Shown: piece by piece, positions 25,016-32,994 of the stretch
Numbering within the stretch: position 1 is the first letter of the stretch
Layout of the letters: each line of letters starts with the position of its first letter
Position numbers and translations under genes: made by a program
NCBI GenBank assembly: GCA_900542015.1
Contig: UQLY01000018.1
Location: 1-48,347 of the forward strand
DNA: 48,347 nt
Reading direction: 5' to 3'
Source: an uncultured Lachnospiraceae bacterium
GTDB taxonomy: Bacteria; Bacillota; Clostridia; Lachnospirales; Lachnospiraceae
Notes under the pieces: generated by a model
What the model was told of the DNA's origin: nothing
The model's database searches: none
Seen by the model: the letters and a program-made list of their open reading frames with translations, nothing else

Positions 25016-26414
25016 GATACGCGCCCCTCTTTTTCAATTCCTCCGTAAAAACCCGTTCAAACGCTTCCGGCAGCAGATTTTCATGGTCGTAATAATGGAA
25101 ATACGCCTCGCAGACCGGCAAGGTCTTCTCATAAAGTCCCAGACTCTTATAATGCTCAAACAGATAAGGAAGCTTTCGTCCCGCAGGATAATCCCTGATC
25201 GTCAGCGTAACCGCAGCATTGATCTCATCCCTGCTGCCCACGCACTCAAAGGGCTTTTCCTCACTCAGACCGATGAGCTGGTCAAAATACTGCTCCATCC
25301 CGGGATTATCCGCCATATCCGTTCCAAAAATCTCCGTCAGCCGCTCCTGCGATAAAAAGGGCGATAGGATCAGCCACACAAACAGGCACTTGGAACATTT
25401 CCCGCACCAGATATTTTCCTTACTGCCGGCATTACAGCTTTTAAATATGTCATGATAAGCCGGAAGCGTCGCAAAATAAGCCGCGATCTGAAATTCGCTT
25501 AAGGGGCGCAGCAAACTGAAATAATAAGTGCCGCTTCCCAGATATTGTTTTTCATAAGTATGAAAATCCTTTTCAAATTGAAAGCTCTTGGAATATTGAT
25601 GGTTTACATAACTTCCCTTTACCGTGCTCTCGTTGGCGCTGGATTCATTGGACAGCACAATATATTTCAGCCCGTGCAGATACGCCGCAATGGTTGCCGA
25701 AAACGCTACAATTGCCGAAAAGGGCGTATGTCCGTTCAGATAACCTTCCTTATTCAGGCGCAGCATATTGGCATCCAGTGTTCTTTTTACCGCAATGATC
25801 CGATCGCCGCCATAGCCCGCGGCAGCAGCCGAATCCAACGTCGCTCCTCTCGGATTGATGATGTAGCAGAAATTTTTATCCTTCCATTGCCGTAAAAGCT
25901 CCAGGGAAACGGAGGAGTCCTTGCCGCCGCCCACCGGAACAAGGCAGCCGTCTTCCGGTGCCGCCGCAGCCTTTCCGTAAGAAACCGGGACCGCTTCATC
26001 CCGCGCCGGGCGCCACAGCGCTCCGTCTGCAAGGATTGTCATAAAATCCTCCTGATTTTCTTCAATTCCGTTTGTATAATAAAATTCGCCCAACCCGTTG
26101 AAGTACAGGGATTTCCACCATGCAATCTGTTCGTCGTCCAAGCCGTACGGTTCGATGACAACCTCCCTGGGACAGGCAATTTTCCAATAGCTGATCAGCT
26201 CCACCATGCCCAGTGAAAATACCATATTTAAAAAAGTCTCGTCCTCGCCCAGATCTTCTCTGTCACAGGGGATTTCCCATGAAGGGGCAAAAGAAGCTAA
26301 CCCGGGAATCTCAAAATCAAAGGTCAGACACACCCTCCCCGGTTCTTCCGCAATTTCAAATCCGTGATAGATAAACTGCGGGTATGTTTCACGCAGTGCT
26401 TCGTATGTTTTCAT
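25008..26414 (-). CDS. murL: UDP-N-acetyl-muramoyl-L-alanyl-L-glutamate epimerase (MurL-like)
   Basis: 468 aa. The centre holds a PP-loop-type ATP motif VPVGGGKDSSVSLELLRQW (GGGKDS at 162-167) and the C-terminal part a Cys cluster WCGKCSKC. This layout and the overlap with a MurD gene match MurL, described with MurD2 in Xanthomonas, which inverts the terminal L-Glu of UDP-MurNAc-L-Ala-L-Glu to D-Glu. ATG 26414 with GAGG upstream; promoter at 26486-26514. An ATP-pyrophosphatase of another function is the alternative, but the pairing is specific. Confidence 0.8.
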   Translation of the reverse strand: MKTYEALRETYPQFIYHGFEIAEEPGRVCLTFDFEIPGLASFAPSWEIPCDREDLGEDETFLNMVFSLGMVELISYWKIACPREVVIEPYGLDDEQIAWWKSLYFNGLGEFYYTNGIEENQEDFMTILADGALWRPARDEAVPVSYGKAAAAPEDGCLVPVGGGKDSSVSLELLRQWKDKNFCYIINPRGATLDSAAAAGYGGDRIIAVKRTLDANMLRLNKEGYLNGHTPFSAIVAFSATIAAYLHGLKYIVLSNESSANESTVKGSYVNHQYSKSFQFEKDFHTYEKQYLGSGTYYFSLLRPLSEFQIAAYFATLPAYHDIFKSCNAGSKENIWCGKCSKCLFVWLILSPFLSQERLTEIFGTDMADNPGMEQYFDQLIGLSEEKPFECVGSRDEINAAVTLTIRDYPAGRKLPYLFEHYKSLGLYEKTLPVCEAYFHYYDHENLLPEAFERVFTEELKKRGAYRD

Positions 26415-26434
26415 CGGCTCTTACCTCGTTCATT

Positions 26435-26482
26435 CTATCTGTTTGCTATCCAATCTGCTTGCTATTCTATCTGTTCGCTTGG
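26435..26482 (-). repeat. Three tandem 16-bp repeats in the murL leader
   Basis: CTATCTGTTTGCTATC (26435-26450), CAATCTGCTTGCTATT (26451-26466) and CTATCTGTTCGCTTGG (26467-26482) follow each other exactly at 16 bp. They lie between the murL promoter and its start codon. Confidence 0.7.
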
Positions 26483-26485
26483 TTT

Positions 26486-26514
26486 ATTATAAATCAAATT
26501 CCGTGACATGACAA
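26486..26514 (-). promoter_or_regulatory. Promoter of murL-murD(-pucR)
   Basis: Minus strand TTGTCA (26514-26509), 17 bases, perfect TATAAT (26491-26486). Leader of about 65 bases containing the 16-bp repeats. Confidence 0.78.
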
Positions 26515-26549
26515 TGCAAACTCCTTGTATGACTTTTTTCTTTCTTTGG

Positions 26550-26578
26550 TTTACATTTAGCTAATATAGTGTTATTAT
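26550..26578 (+). promoter_or_regulatory. Promoter of the AraC-family gene
   Basis: TTTACA (26550-26555), 17 bases, TATTAT (26573-26578), about 50 bases before the AraC start codon and divergent from the murL promoter. Confidence 0.6.
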
Positions 26579-26628
26579 AATCAATATAGTTAATTTCAGT
26601 AATTGCGGAAAGGATTTTTAGAAATTAT

Positions 26629-27588
26629 ATGACGAACGAAAATATCCAAACCTCTCAGGAAAAAACCATTACCGTCGCCGAAGATTTGCGCGAGCTCAAG
26701 GATCACGGCGATTTTGAATATCCCGTTGGAGTATATGAAATCAATTTGAAAACTATGCACATGGAAATGGTCAGATGGCACTGGCATGAAGAAATAGAAT
26801 TTGTCTTTGTAAATGACGGCGGCGGAGAATTTTCCGTCAGCGACGACACCTATATCCTGACAAAAGGACAGGGCGTACTGATCAATCAGGGTGTGCTGCA
26901 CTCTTTTCACATTGCGAAGGGATACGAAAACTGCATTTATACGTCCATCGTTTTCCATCCTTCCTTTTTATTCTCTTACGGTCAGGCAAAGATGTGCTCT
27001 TTTTATCTGCACCCGATCATCAGCAACAGCTCCCTGACGAGTCTTTTGCTGACAGGAGAATCTGATTTTGAGCGTTCCATCCTCAGCCTGATGGAACAGA
27101 TTATCCTCGTCAACCGGACGCAGCAATACTGTTATGAACTTTATACCAAGGACTATCTGATCCGGATCTGGATTCTTCTGCTCGAACAACGGAGCCGTGA
27201 ATCTTCGCCGGTCACAACTCCCAAGACTACAAAAATCAGTATGGATGAGGCGCGCGCCAAAGAAGCGATCCGCTATATCGAGGAAAACTATGCCAATCAG
27301 ATTACTTTGGACGACATCGCCGCCTCCATCCATGTCAGCAAAAGCGAATGCTGCCGCTGCATCAGACGGAGTATGAAAATGACGCCCTTTGAATATCTGA
27401 TGAAATACCGGATCTTCGTCGCGGCAGGCATGCTCTGCACCGATGATTCCAACGAATCCATCGCCACACTCGCCTCCCGGGTGGGTTTTAACAGCAGCAG
27501 CTATTTCAACAAGCTGTTCCGTAAATATTTAAAATGTACGCCGACCCAGTACAAGGCAAAACAGCTTTCGGAAATGGGAAAGGTCTGA
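26629..27588 (+). CDS. AraC-family transcriptional regulator with cupin domain
   Basis: 319 aa. N-terminal cupin sensor (RWHWHEEIEFVFVNDGGGEF, then KGQGVLINQGVLHSF) and two C-terminal helix-turn-helix motifs (ITLDDIAASIHVSKSECCRC and SIATLASRVGFNSSSYFNKLF). Typical of regulators that respond to sugars or cell-surface signals. The ribosome site is weak: AAGGA lies about 15 bases from the ATG. It is divergent from murL and convergent with the DUF2156 gene (5 bases between stops), so a target is not obvious. Confidence 0.88.
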   Translation: MTNENIQTSQEKTITVAEDLRELKDHGDFEYPVGVYEINLKTMHMEMVRWHWHEEIEFVFVNDGGGEFSVSDDTYILTKGQGVLINQGVLHSFHIAKGYENCIYTSIVFHPSFLFSYGQAKMCSFYLHPIISNSSLTSLLLTGESDFERSILSLMEQIILVNRTQQYCYELYTKDYLIRIWILLLEQRSRESSPVTTPKTTKISMDEARAKEAIRYIEENYANQITLDDIAASIHVSKSECCRCIRRSMKMTPFEYLMKYRIFVAAGMLCTDDSNESIATLASRVGFNSSSYFNKLFRKYLKCTPTQYKAKQLSEMGKV

Positions 27589-27593
27589 TTCTG

Positions 27594-28493
27594 TTACCTT
27601 GTTTTGAGCGTTACCGTTCCCTTTTCCTGCAAAAACGCGGGATAATAGGACAATTTTGCCTTCCGAAGCCCCTCGGCTCCGGTGTCCTCTTCCCGGTTGA
27701 TATAGCGGTACTCTGACGCCTCATGAAGCACAAACTCCCGGTTGATCATCGGATAAGCGCCCTGAATATCCGCATAGGCTTTTTCAATATGCACCACAAA
27801 GGTATCGTCGCAAAGCTTTTCTCCGATGCTGAAGGCGACGACTTTGCCTTCGGCGCGGATCAAACCGCCTGTAAGCCGGAGCTGTTCCAATTCCCGCAAA
27901 GCTCTCAGGGTCACGCAAAATTCCGCACTTTTTTCCGGATCTTCATCGCATCCGTTTTGTTTGCGCCACTCCTGTGCCATGACGATACATTCCTCTTTAT
28001 TTTCCTCCGTAATCCGCTCGTAGCGGTAATCCGGATACGTCTTCAAAAAGTTATTGATATGATTCCGCTTGCCGTGAAGCTTCTTTCCCGCAAGGGATAT
28101 GAGCTTTTCGGATTCATAAATATAATCCGCCGCATCCCTTTCGTATGCAATCTGAAACTTTCCCGGAAACATCTGCTCCAGCCTCTCAAATTGCTCCGGC
28201 GTTACCATGTGCATACAAAAAGGCTGTCCTTCCCTTTCAAAATAGGCAAGCAGCTTTTCCACAACCCGTCCGGTATTGGTCTTTCCGATGGGGAAGCTGA
28301 CCGTAATCTTTTTTCCGCCGGACTTAAATACCAGGCTGCCGTCGATCACGCAGTACTTCGTTCCGTAAAAAGGCGCCCATAACAGGTTATTGGCAAAGGA
28401 ATGCTCGCAGCTTCTGGACTGTTCTTTTTCATAAAACTCCTGAAACAGCGCCTCGTTTTCTTCTGTAATTTTCTTCCATTCAAATTCTGACAT
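27594..28493 (-). CDS. DUF2156 (phosphatidylglycerol lysyltransferase C-terminal-like) GNAT protein
   Basis: 299 aa. Two tandem GNAT-like halves of the DUF2156/LPG_synthase_C family: SCEHSFANNLLWAPFYGTKY at the N-terminus, KKLHGKRNHINNFLKTYPDY in the middle and GLRKAKLSYYPAFLQEKGTV at the end. In MprF this domain transfers an aminoacyl group from tRNA to lipid, but free-standing members lack the flippase and their acceptor is unknown. Preceded in the same direction by the small gene at 28515 and the EamA transporter. Confidence 0.8.
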   Translation of the reverse strand: MSEFEWKKITEENEALFQEFYEKEQSRSCEHSFANNLLWAPFYGTKYCVIDGSLVFKSGGKKITVSFPIGKTNTGRVVEKLLAYFEREGQPFCMHMVTPEQFERLEQMFPGKFQIAYERDAADYIYESEKLISLAGKKLHGKRNHINNFLKTYPDYRYERITEENKEECIVMAQEWRKQNGCDEDPEKSAEFCVTLRALRELEQLRLTGGLIRAEGKVVAFSIGEKLCDDTFVVHIEKAYADIQGAYPMINREFVLHEASEYRYINREEDTGAEGLRKAKLSYYPAFLQEKGTVTLKTR

Positions 28494-28514
28494 CTTGATA
28501 CAATCCTTATCTTT

Positions 28515-28817
28515 TTATTGACAGCCGGCGCTTCCGGCATCCTCCAGCACGTCGAAGGCGTCGCCCTTCGCCCAGGGGCTTCCCACGTCGCATCTGCCGT
28601 GGTGGTATACTCTGGCGCTCTTTCCTGCCGTTACCTCGTCGGATACCGCCACATTCAGCCTGCTGACATCGGAGTTGCCGAATTTTTCAAGGATTGCAAG
28701 CATATTTTCAATATCCTCTTCGCTGACCTCTTCCTTTTTTCTCTTTTCTTCCTCTTCCGCCGCCATTAAATCTATGATAAATACCGGCTCTTTACCGTTT
28801 GTATTTCCCTGATCCAT
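28515..28817 (-). CDS. Small hypothetical protein with acidic coiled region
   Basis: 100 aa from ATG 28817 (AGGAAGAG upstream). Starts MDQGNTNGKEPVFIIDLM, continues with a highly charged stretch (AAEEEEKRKKEEVSEEDIEN), then NVAVSDEV and YHHGRCDVGSPWAKGDAFDV near the end. I do not recognise the family. The clear ribosome site and the position between two genes of the same direction support a real gene; the alternative reading frames here are shorter. Two adjacent His and a Cys could bind metal, but this is speculation. Confidence 0.6.
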   Translation of the reverse strand: MDQGNTNGKEPVFIIDLMAAEEEEKRKKEEVSEEDIENMLAILEKFGNSDVSRLNVAVSDEVTAGKSARVYHHGRCDVGSPWAKGDAFDVLEDAGSAGCQ

Positions 28818-28836
28818 CTTTTCTCTTCCTTTCTTT

Positions 28837-29709
28837 TTATGCTTCTTTTTGCTGATACCTCCATCTGACAACGGCTGCGCCGATAATCAGGACATATCCG
28901 GTCACGCTGTAAACGTCCGGTATCTGATCCAAAAAGAAAAATCCCAGCAAAGCTGCAAATATAATCTGGGAATAATCAAACACCGAAATCTCCTTTGCCG
29001 GAGCGTAAGTGTATGCCGCCGTAATATTTAACTGACCACCCATTGCCGCAATACCCGCTAACACCAGCATCCCCCATTGCCATAAAGCCATCGGGTGATA
29101 GTCAAGCAAAATAAAGGGCAGCGTCACAAGAGTAGAAAACGACGAAAAGAAAAAAACAATCATTTTGCCTCTTTCTCCCCGCTTTCCCAGCAGCCGCACA
29201 AACGTATAAGCGGCTCCGGCTCCCATACCGCCTAAGGCGCCCACCAGCGCCGGAACAAATTCCACGTTAAAAGACGGCTTCATCACGAGCAGCGCCCCTG
29301 CAAATGCAATCGCCACCATCGACCACTCCACTTTGTTCGCCCGCTCCTTTAAGATAAAGCAGGAAAAAACAATGGCAAAAAAAGGCGAAAGCTTATCCAG
29401 CATATTGGCATCCGCGATATTCATCCTGTCAATGGCGTAAAAATTGCAAATCAGTCCCGCAGAACCGCATATCGCCCGCAAAAACAGAAACGGCAGGCTT
29501 CCCTTTTGTATTTTAAATTTTTCTTCCGTCCGCATCAGCAGAAACGCCGCCACAAACAAAGCTACAATATTTCTGAAAAAACACTTTTGCATGGAGGGCA
29601 CATCGCCCGCCGCCCGTACAAAAAAACTCATCAGTGCAAAGCAAAACGCCGCCGCAATGATATGCAGTATGCCCTTATGTCTTTGCTCAAACCGTATTCC
29701 TCCGGGCAT
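28837..29709 (-). CDS. EamA/DMT-family transporter
   Basis: 290 aa with ten membrane segments in two EamA repeats (ILHIIAAAFCFALMSFFVRA... and PALVGALGGMGAGAAYTFVRLL...). Exports or imports a small metabolite, substrate unknown. Start ATG 29709 has AAGGA close upstream. It ends 19 bases before the small gene at 28817, so the three genes to 27594 may form one unit. A weak -10-like TATAAA lies near 29790. Confidence 0.85.
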   Translation of the reverse strand: MPGGIRFEQRHKGILHIIAAAFCFALMSFFVRAAGDVPSMQKCFFRNIVALFVAAFLLMRTEEKFKIQKGSLPFLFLRAICGSAGLICNFYAIDRMNIADANMLDKLSPFFAIVFSCFILKERANKVEWSMVAIAFAGALLVMKPSFNVEFVPALVGALGGMGAGAAYTFVRLLGKRGERGKMIVFFFSSFSTLVTLPFILLDYHPMALWQWGMLVLAGIAAMGGQLNITAAYTYAPAKEISVFDYSQIIFAALLGFFFLDQIPDVYSVTGYVLIIGAAVVRWRYQQKEA

Positions 29710-29836
29710 ATTCCTTCACTTCTTTCACACAGACTCCCGTCAACGAAACAATCCGCTTATTTCTATTGTTAATGAGTCTGTCATTTTTATACTTTTTATC
29801 TATTGTATACAAATTTTATATTTCTTGCAACTTATG

Positions 29837-29872
29837 TTGACAACTGTTTTATACTGTTATATACTGTTTATC
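29837..29872 (+). promoter_or_regulatory. Promoter with triple 10-bp operator for the GntR-ABC operon
   Basis: TTGACA (29837-29842), 17 bases, TATACT (29860-29865): nearly perfect SigA promoter. Three direct repeats ACTGTTTTAT, ACTGTTATAT and ACTGTTTATC fill 29843-29872 exactly at 10-bp steps across the spacer and -10, an ideal place for repression by the GntR protein encoded 18 bases downstream. Confidence 0.78.
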
Positions 29873-29889
29873 AACAGGAGGATAGCAAG

Positions 29890-30267
29890 ATGCGATTATT
29901 GATTAACAATTCGTCTATGCAGCCCATTTACGAACAGCTTGTGGATCAAATCAAACAACTGATCGTAACGGGCGAATTAAAAGAAGAAGAAATCCTTCCT
30001 TCTGTCCGGACGCTTTCCAAGGATTTAAAGATCAGCGCGTTGACGGTCAAAAAGGCATATGACCGGCTGGAAGAAGAAGGCTTTATCATTACAGTGCACG
30101 GTAAGGGTAGCTTTGTCGCTCCGGCAAACCGCGAGCTCATCCTGGAAGCAAACCGCAGACAGGTAGAAACCGATCTGGAGCTTGCCATCCGAAAGGGAAA
30201 AAGCTGCGGCATGACAAACCGGGATATTACCGAATTAGTTACTCTGATTTTGGAGGAGATATCATGA
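29890..30267 (+). CDS. GntR-family regulator, YtrA/YhcF type
   Basis: 125 aa: N-terminal GntR winged helix (PIYEQLVDQIKQLIVTGELK, LPSVRTLSKDLKISALTVKKAY, EGFIITVHGKGSFV) with only a short C-terminal helical tail, as in the YtrA subfamily that controls adjacent ABC transporters. ATG 29890 has AGGAGG; the frame upstream runs through the promoter and is rejected. The stop overlaps the ABC ATPase start. Confidence 0.9.
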   Translation: MRLLINNSSMQPIYEQLVDQIKQLIVTGELKEEEILPSVRTLSKDLKISALTVKKAYDRLEEEGFIITVHGKGSFVAPANRELILEANRRQVETDLELAIRKGKSCGMTNRDITELVTLILEEIS

Positions 30268-31115
30268 TTTTAAAAATGGACCATGTTTTCAAACAATATG
30301 ATAAATTTGAGCTCAACTGCTCTCTTGCCGTTAATCCGGGCTGTGTGACAGGGCTGATCGGTCAAAACGGCGCAGGAAAAAGCACGACCTTCAAATCCAT
30401 ACTGGATCTGATTACCATTGACGACGGGGAAATTACCGTTTTTGACAAGCCCCATACGTCACTGACAGGCAAGGATAAACAGGATATCGCGGCAGTTCTT
30501 TCAGACAGCGGTTTTTCCGCTTTTCTGACCATCGGCGGGATCATTCCCGTTATGAACGCGCTGTATGACAATTTTCACAAAGAGGATTTTGTCCGCCGTT
30601 GTGAACGCTTCGGGCTTCCCCTCAACAAACAGCTAAAGGACTTTTCTACCGGAATGCAGGCAAAGTTAAAGATCCTGATCGCTTTGAGCCACGATGCAAA
30701 ACTTTTGATTCTGGATGAACCCACCGCCGGGCTCGACGTGGTGGCGAGGGATGAGATCCTGGGACTGCTGCGGGAATATATGGAGACGGAAGGACGCTCA
30801 ATCCTGATCAGCTCCCATATCTCTACGGATCTGGAAGGGCTGTGCGACGATATTTATTTTATTCATGAGGGACAAATCATACTTCACGAGGACACGGACG
30901 TACTTTTATCCGACTACGCTTCCCTGAAGGTTGATGAAGCGCAGTTTGATAAGCTGGATAAATCCCATATCCTGAGCGTCCTGAAGGAAAGCTACGGTTA
31001 CCGCTGCCTTACCGACCAAAAACAGTTCTATCTGGAAAATAATCCCGGACTGATTGTGGAAAAAGGCTGCATTGACGATATTATCATGCTGAAAGTGAAA
31101 GGAGAAACCTTATGA
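30264..31115 (+). CDS. ABC transporter ATP-binding protein (YtrB-like)
   Basis: 283 aa: Walker A GLIGQNGAGKST, a signature replaced by FSTGMQAKLKILIALSH, Walker B LLILDEPTAGLD, H-loop ISSHIST. Degenerate signature and C-terminal extension resemble YtrB/EcsA-type exporters. Overlaps the GntR gene by 4 bases and the permease by 4, so the three are translationally coupled. Confidence 0.9.
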   Translation: MILKMDHVFKQYDKFELNCSLAVNPGCVTGLIGQNGAGKSTTFKSILDLITIDDGEITVFDKPHTSLTGKDKQDIAAVLSDSGFSAFLTIGGIIPVMNALYDNFHKEDFVRRCERFGLPLNKQLKDFSTGMQAKLKILIALSHDAKLLILDEPTAGLDVVARDEILGLLREYMETEGRSILISSHISTDLEGLCDDIYFIHEGQIILHEDTDVLLSDYASLKVDEAQFDKLDKSHILSVLKESYGYRCLTDQKQFYLENNPGLIVEKGCIDDIIMLKVKGETL

Positions 31116-31786
31116 AAGGCTTATTGATCAAAGATTTTAAACTGATATTTTATAATATAAGAATGATTATCGCTCTGGTTGTCATTTCCTTCTTCCTGCT
31201 GTTTTCTTCCAATACGGCTGATCGATACGGCTTTGTAATCTCTTATCTGACGGTCGTCTCCTTTATGTTTGTGCTCTCGTCCGTCAGCTACGACGATTTT
31301 GACCACGGCTTATCGTTTTTAATGACGCTGCCTGTCAGCCGCAAAACCTATGTGCGGGAAAAATATTGCTTCGGATTGTTAGGTGGAATCGCAGGATGGA
31401 TATTTGCCATTCTGCTCTGCTTCCTGTTCACTCTAACCCGGAACGCAACCATGGCGGATATTTTAAACGCTGATTTTATGTCAACCAGTGTTTCCGTATA
31501 TATCCTGCTTACCTTTATTTTATCCGTGACCCTGCCCATACAGTTAAAATTCGGCGGAGACAACGGTAAAATATTTATCATTCTCATAATCGGCGCCCTT
31601 TTTGTCATCGGTTTTGCCGTTAATAAAATTGCCGCCGGCTTTAACGTCAACCTGACAGAGTGGCTGAACAGGCTTTTAACCTTAAACACGGTTTCCTTTA
31701 TGCTCATACTGTGCGCTGCGGCACTGGCAGCACTGTTTGTCTCTTACATGATTTCCAATAAAATCATGAGAAACAAACAGTTATAA
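31112..31786 (+). CDS. ABC-2 type transporter permease
   Basis: 224 aa, six hydrophobic segments, beginning MKGLLIKDFKLIFYNIRM, with SYDDFDHGLSFLMTLPVSRKTYVREKY typical of ABC-2/YtrF-like subunits. Likely partner of the preceding ATPase in export of a peptide or lipid, or in stress tolerance. The stop is convergent with the Rpn-type pseudogene. Confidence 0.85.
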   Translation: MKGLLIKDFKLIFYNIRMIIALVVISFFLLFSSNTADRYGFVISYLTVVSFMFVLSSVSYDDFDHGLSFLMTLPVSRKTYVREKYCFGLLGGIAGWIFAILLCFLFTLTRNATMADILNADFMSTSVSVYILLTFILSVTLPIQLKFGGDNGKIFIILIIGALFVIGFAVNKIAAGFNVNLTEWLNRLLTLNTVSFMLILCAAALAALFVSYMISNKIMRNKQL

Positions 31787-31822
31787 GCTGAAAGCGCCCG
31801 AAGGCGGCATTGCCTCTGTCAG

Positions 31823-32716
31823 TTATTCTGCGTTTATTTTGTCCGCAAATTCCTGAATATCGTTTACTCTGGCGGCAAGTTTGAGCCATGCTTTTAATTT
31901 ATTGATGTCATTGGTTTCTGACAGTTGCTCTTTTAATGCCTCCGGCACATCGCCGTATTCGCTTAAAAGATCAATAATACAATTTACTTGTGTGTCCCTG
32001 GTCGCCTCTTCTGCCGCTTCCAGGCGTTCATAGTAGATATAATCCTCAAAAGTCATATACTCCATCCTCACTTCCGGCAGAACTTTTACCTGCCCTACAA
32101 AACGATGGACTTCCTTCGTTGCCTCATCTACGGCATTCTCCTCAACGCTGTGTTCCAGGTAATTCAGCATTGCCTAAATACTTTCATTGCCGCCCTTCTG
32201 TCCGCCCGTATAAAAATAAATAAATTCCAATCCGTCATCATACTGCAGCTGCGGCACCTCTTCACAGCGATTTCTGATCCGATACATCATATAATCATAT
32301 CCAAAAGGGTCATAGTTGGTAATCGTCAGAACATATAAATTGGGAAGCTTTAAAAAGTCCGTTTCTCCGCTTTTCATGGAACGCCCGTCAATCTTTGCCT
32401 GATAAAACCGGTTATGCCGTGGCAGATGGATTCCTTTTTGCAGGTGCGGTTCCAAATCATAAACATTTACCGGCATATCTGTTTCTTCCCCAAATTCCTC
32501 GATTTCCACATCCATTCTGATTCCTCTGAGCCCTGGAATCATCGCAGGAATTGCCCGTTGCGACACAATTCGGATTTTCTCAATCTTCCTTTGCAGCAAT
32601 ACGGAAAGAACCGTTCTGCAAAAATGCTCTCCTACATCCGGATTCGCCGTAACTGCATTCATGAGAAAATCATCCATCACGTTTAATTGTTCCAATGTTT
32701 TGTTCGTATAACTCAT
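31823..32716 (-). pseudogene. PDDEXK_2 (Rpn-type) nuclease/transposase gene split by an amber codon
   Basis: Codons 1-180 (32716-32177) encode the family N-terminus (MSYTNKTLEQLNVMDDFLMNAV), the core (GIRMDVEIEEFGEE, then YDLEPH and RFYQAKIDGRSM) and YFYTGGQKGGNESI. TAG follows at 32176-32174. Reading continues in the same frame with A-MLNYLEHSVEENAVDEATK for another 115 codons to 31823, the usual C-terminal region. So one base change (probably CAG to TAG) splits a normal gene of about 297 codons. Such proteins are linked to DNA transposition or RecA-independent recombination. Ribosome site AGGAGG at the first ATG; structured leader upstream. Confidence 0.82.
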
Positions 32717-32886
32717 TCGTCCTCCTGTTCCGGCAGAGCCGTTAAGTTATCGAACATATGATACGGCTCTGCCAACATTTAATTGTGTGCTGTGAAAATG
32801 TTGGCGAGATGCCAAAGATTTCTGTCTGCCAGAGAATGACAGACGAATAGGATTTTCACTTAGATTTTCAGCAAATAAATTGCTAT
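32717..32886 (-). promoter_or_regulatory. Structured 170-nt leader of the Rpn-type gene
   Basis: The transcript from the promoter at 32893-32921 would begin with hairpin TCTGTC/GACAGA (32821-32826 with 32838-32843), then GCCAACATTT/AAATGTTGGC (32771-32780 with 32796-32805), then GGCAGAGCCGT/ACGGCTCTGCC (32732-32742 with 32763-32773), five bases before the ribosome site region. TTGGC (32801-32805) can alternatively pair with GCCAA at 32811-32815, and GCC at 32771-32773 is claimed by two stems, so competing folds exist. No ORF found. Confidence 0.5.
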
Positions 32887-32892
32887 GAAAAA

Positions 32893-32921
32893 AGTATATA
32901 ACTCATTTTTCTGAATGTCAA
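32893..32921 (-). promoter_or_regulatory. Strong SigA promoter of the Rpn-type gene
   Basis: Minus strand TTGACA (32921-32916), 17 bases, TATACT (32898-32893). Confidence 0.82.
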
Positions 32922-32945
32922 TATATTTTAATCGTTTTTTCGATC

Positions 32946-32987
32946 TTTTTCTGATCACCTCTTTTTCTGATCTGCTTTTTTCTGATC
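32946..32987. repeat. Three TTTTTCTGATC direct repeats
   Basis: TTTTTCTGATC occurs at 32946-32956, 32962-32972 and 32977-32987, spaced 16 and 15 bp, just after the stop of the nucleotidyltransferase gene (minus strand) and before the Rpn promoter. On the minus strand they read GATCAGAAAAA. Confidence 0.6.
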
Positions 32988-32994
32988 TTCCTGC

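Noticed and set aside
26435..26482. CRISPR array
   Set aside because: Repeats here and elsewhere in the window are contiguous or short, without unique spacers or cas genes. No tRNA or rRNA genes were recognised in the window either.
31795..31806. CGCC-CGAA-GGCG hairpin between convergent genes as terminator
   Set aside because: Only four base pairs and no T run on either strand.
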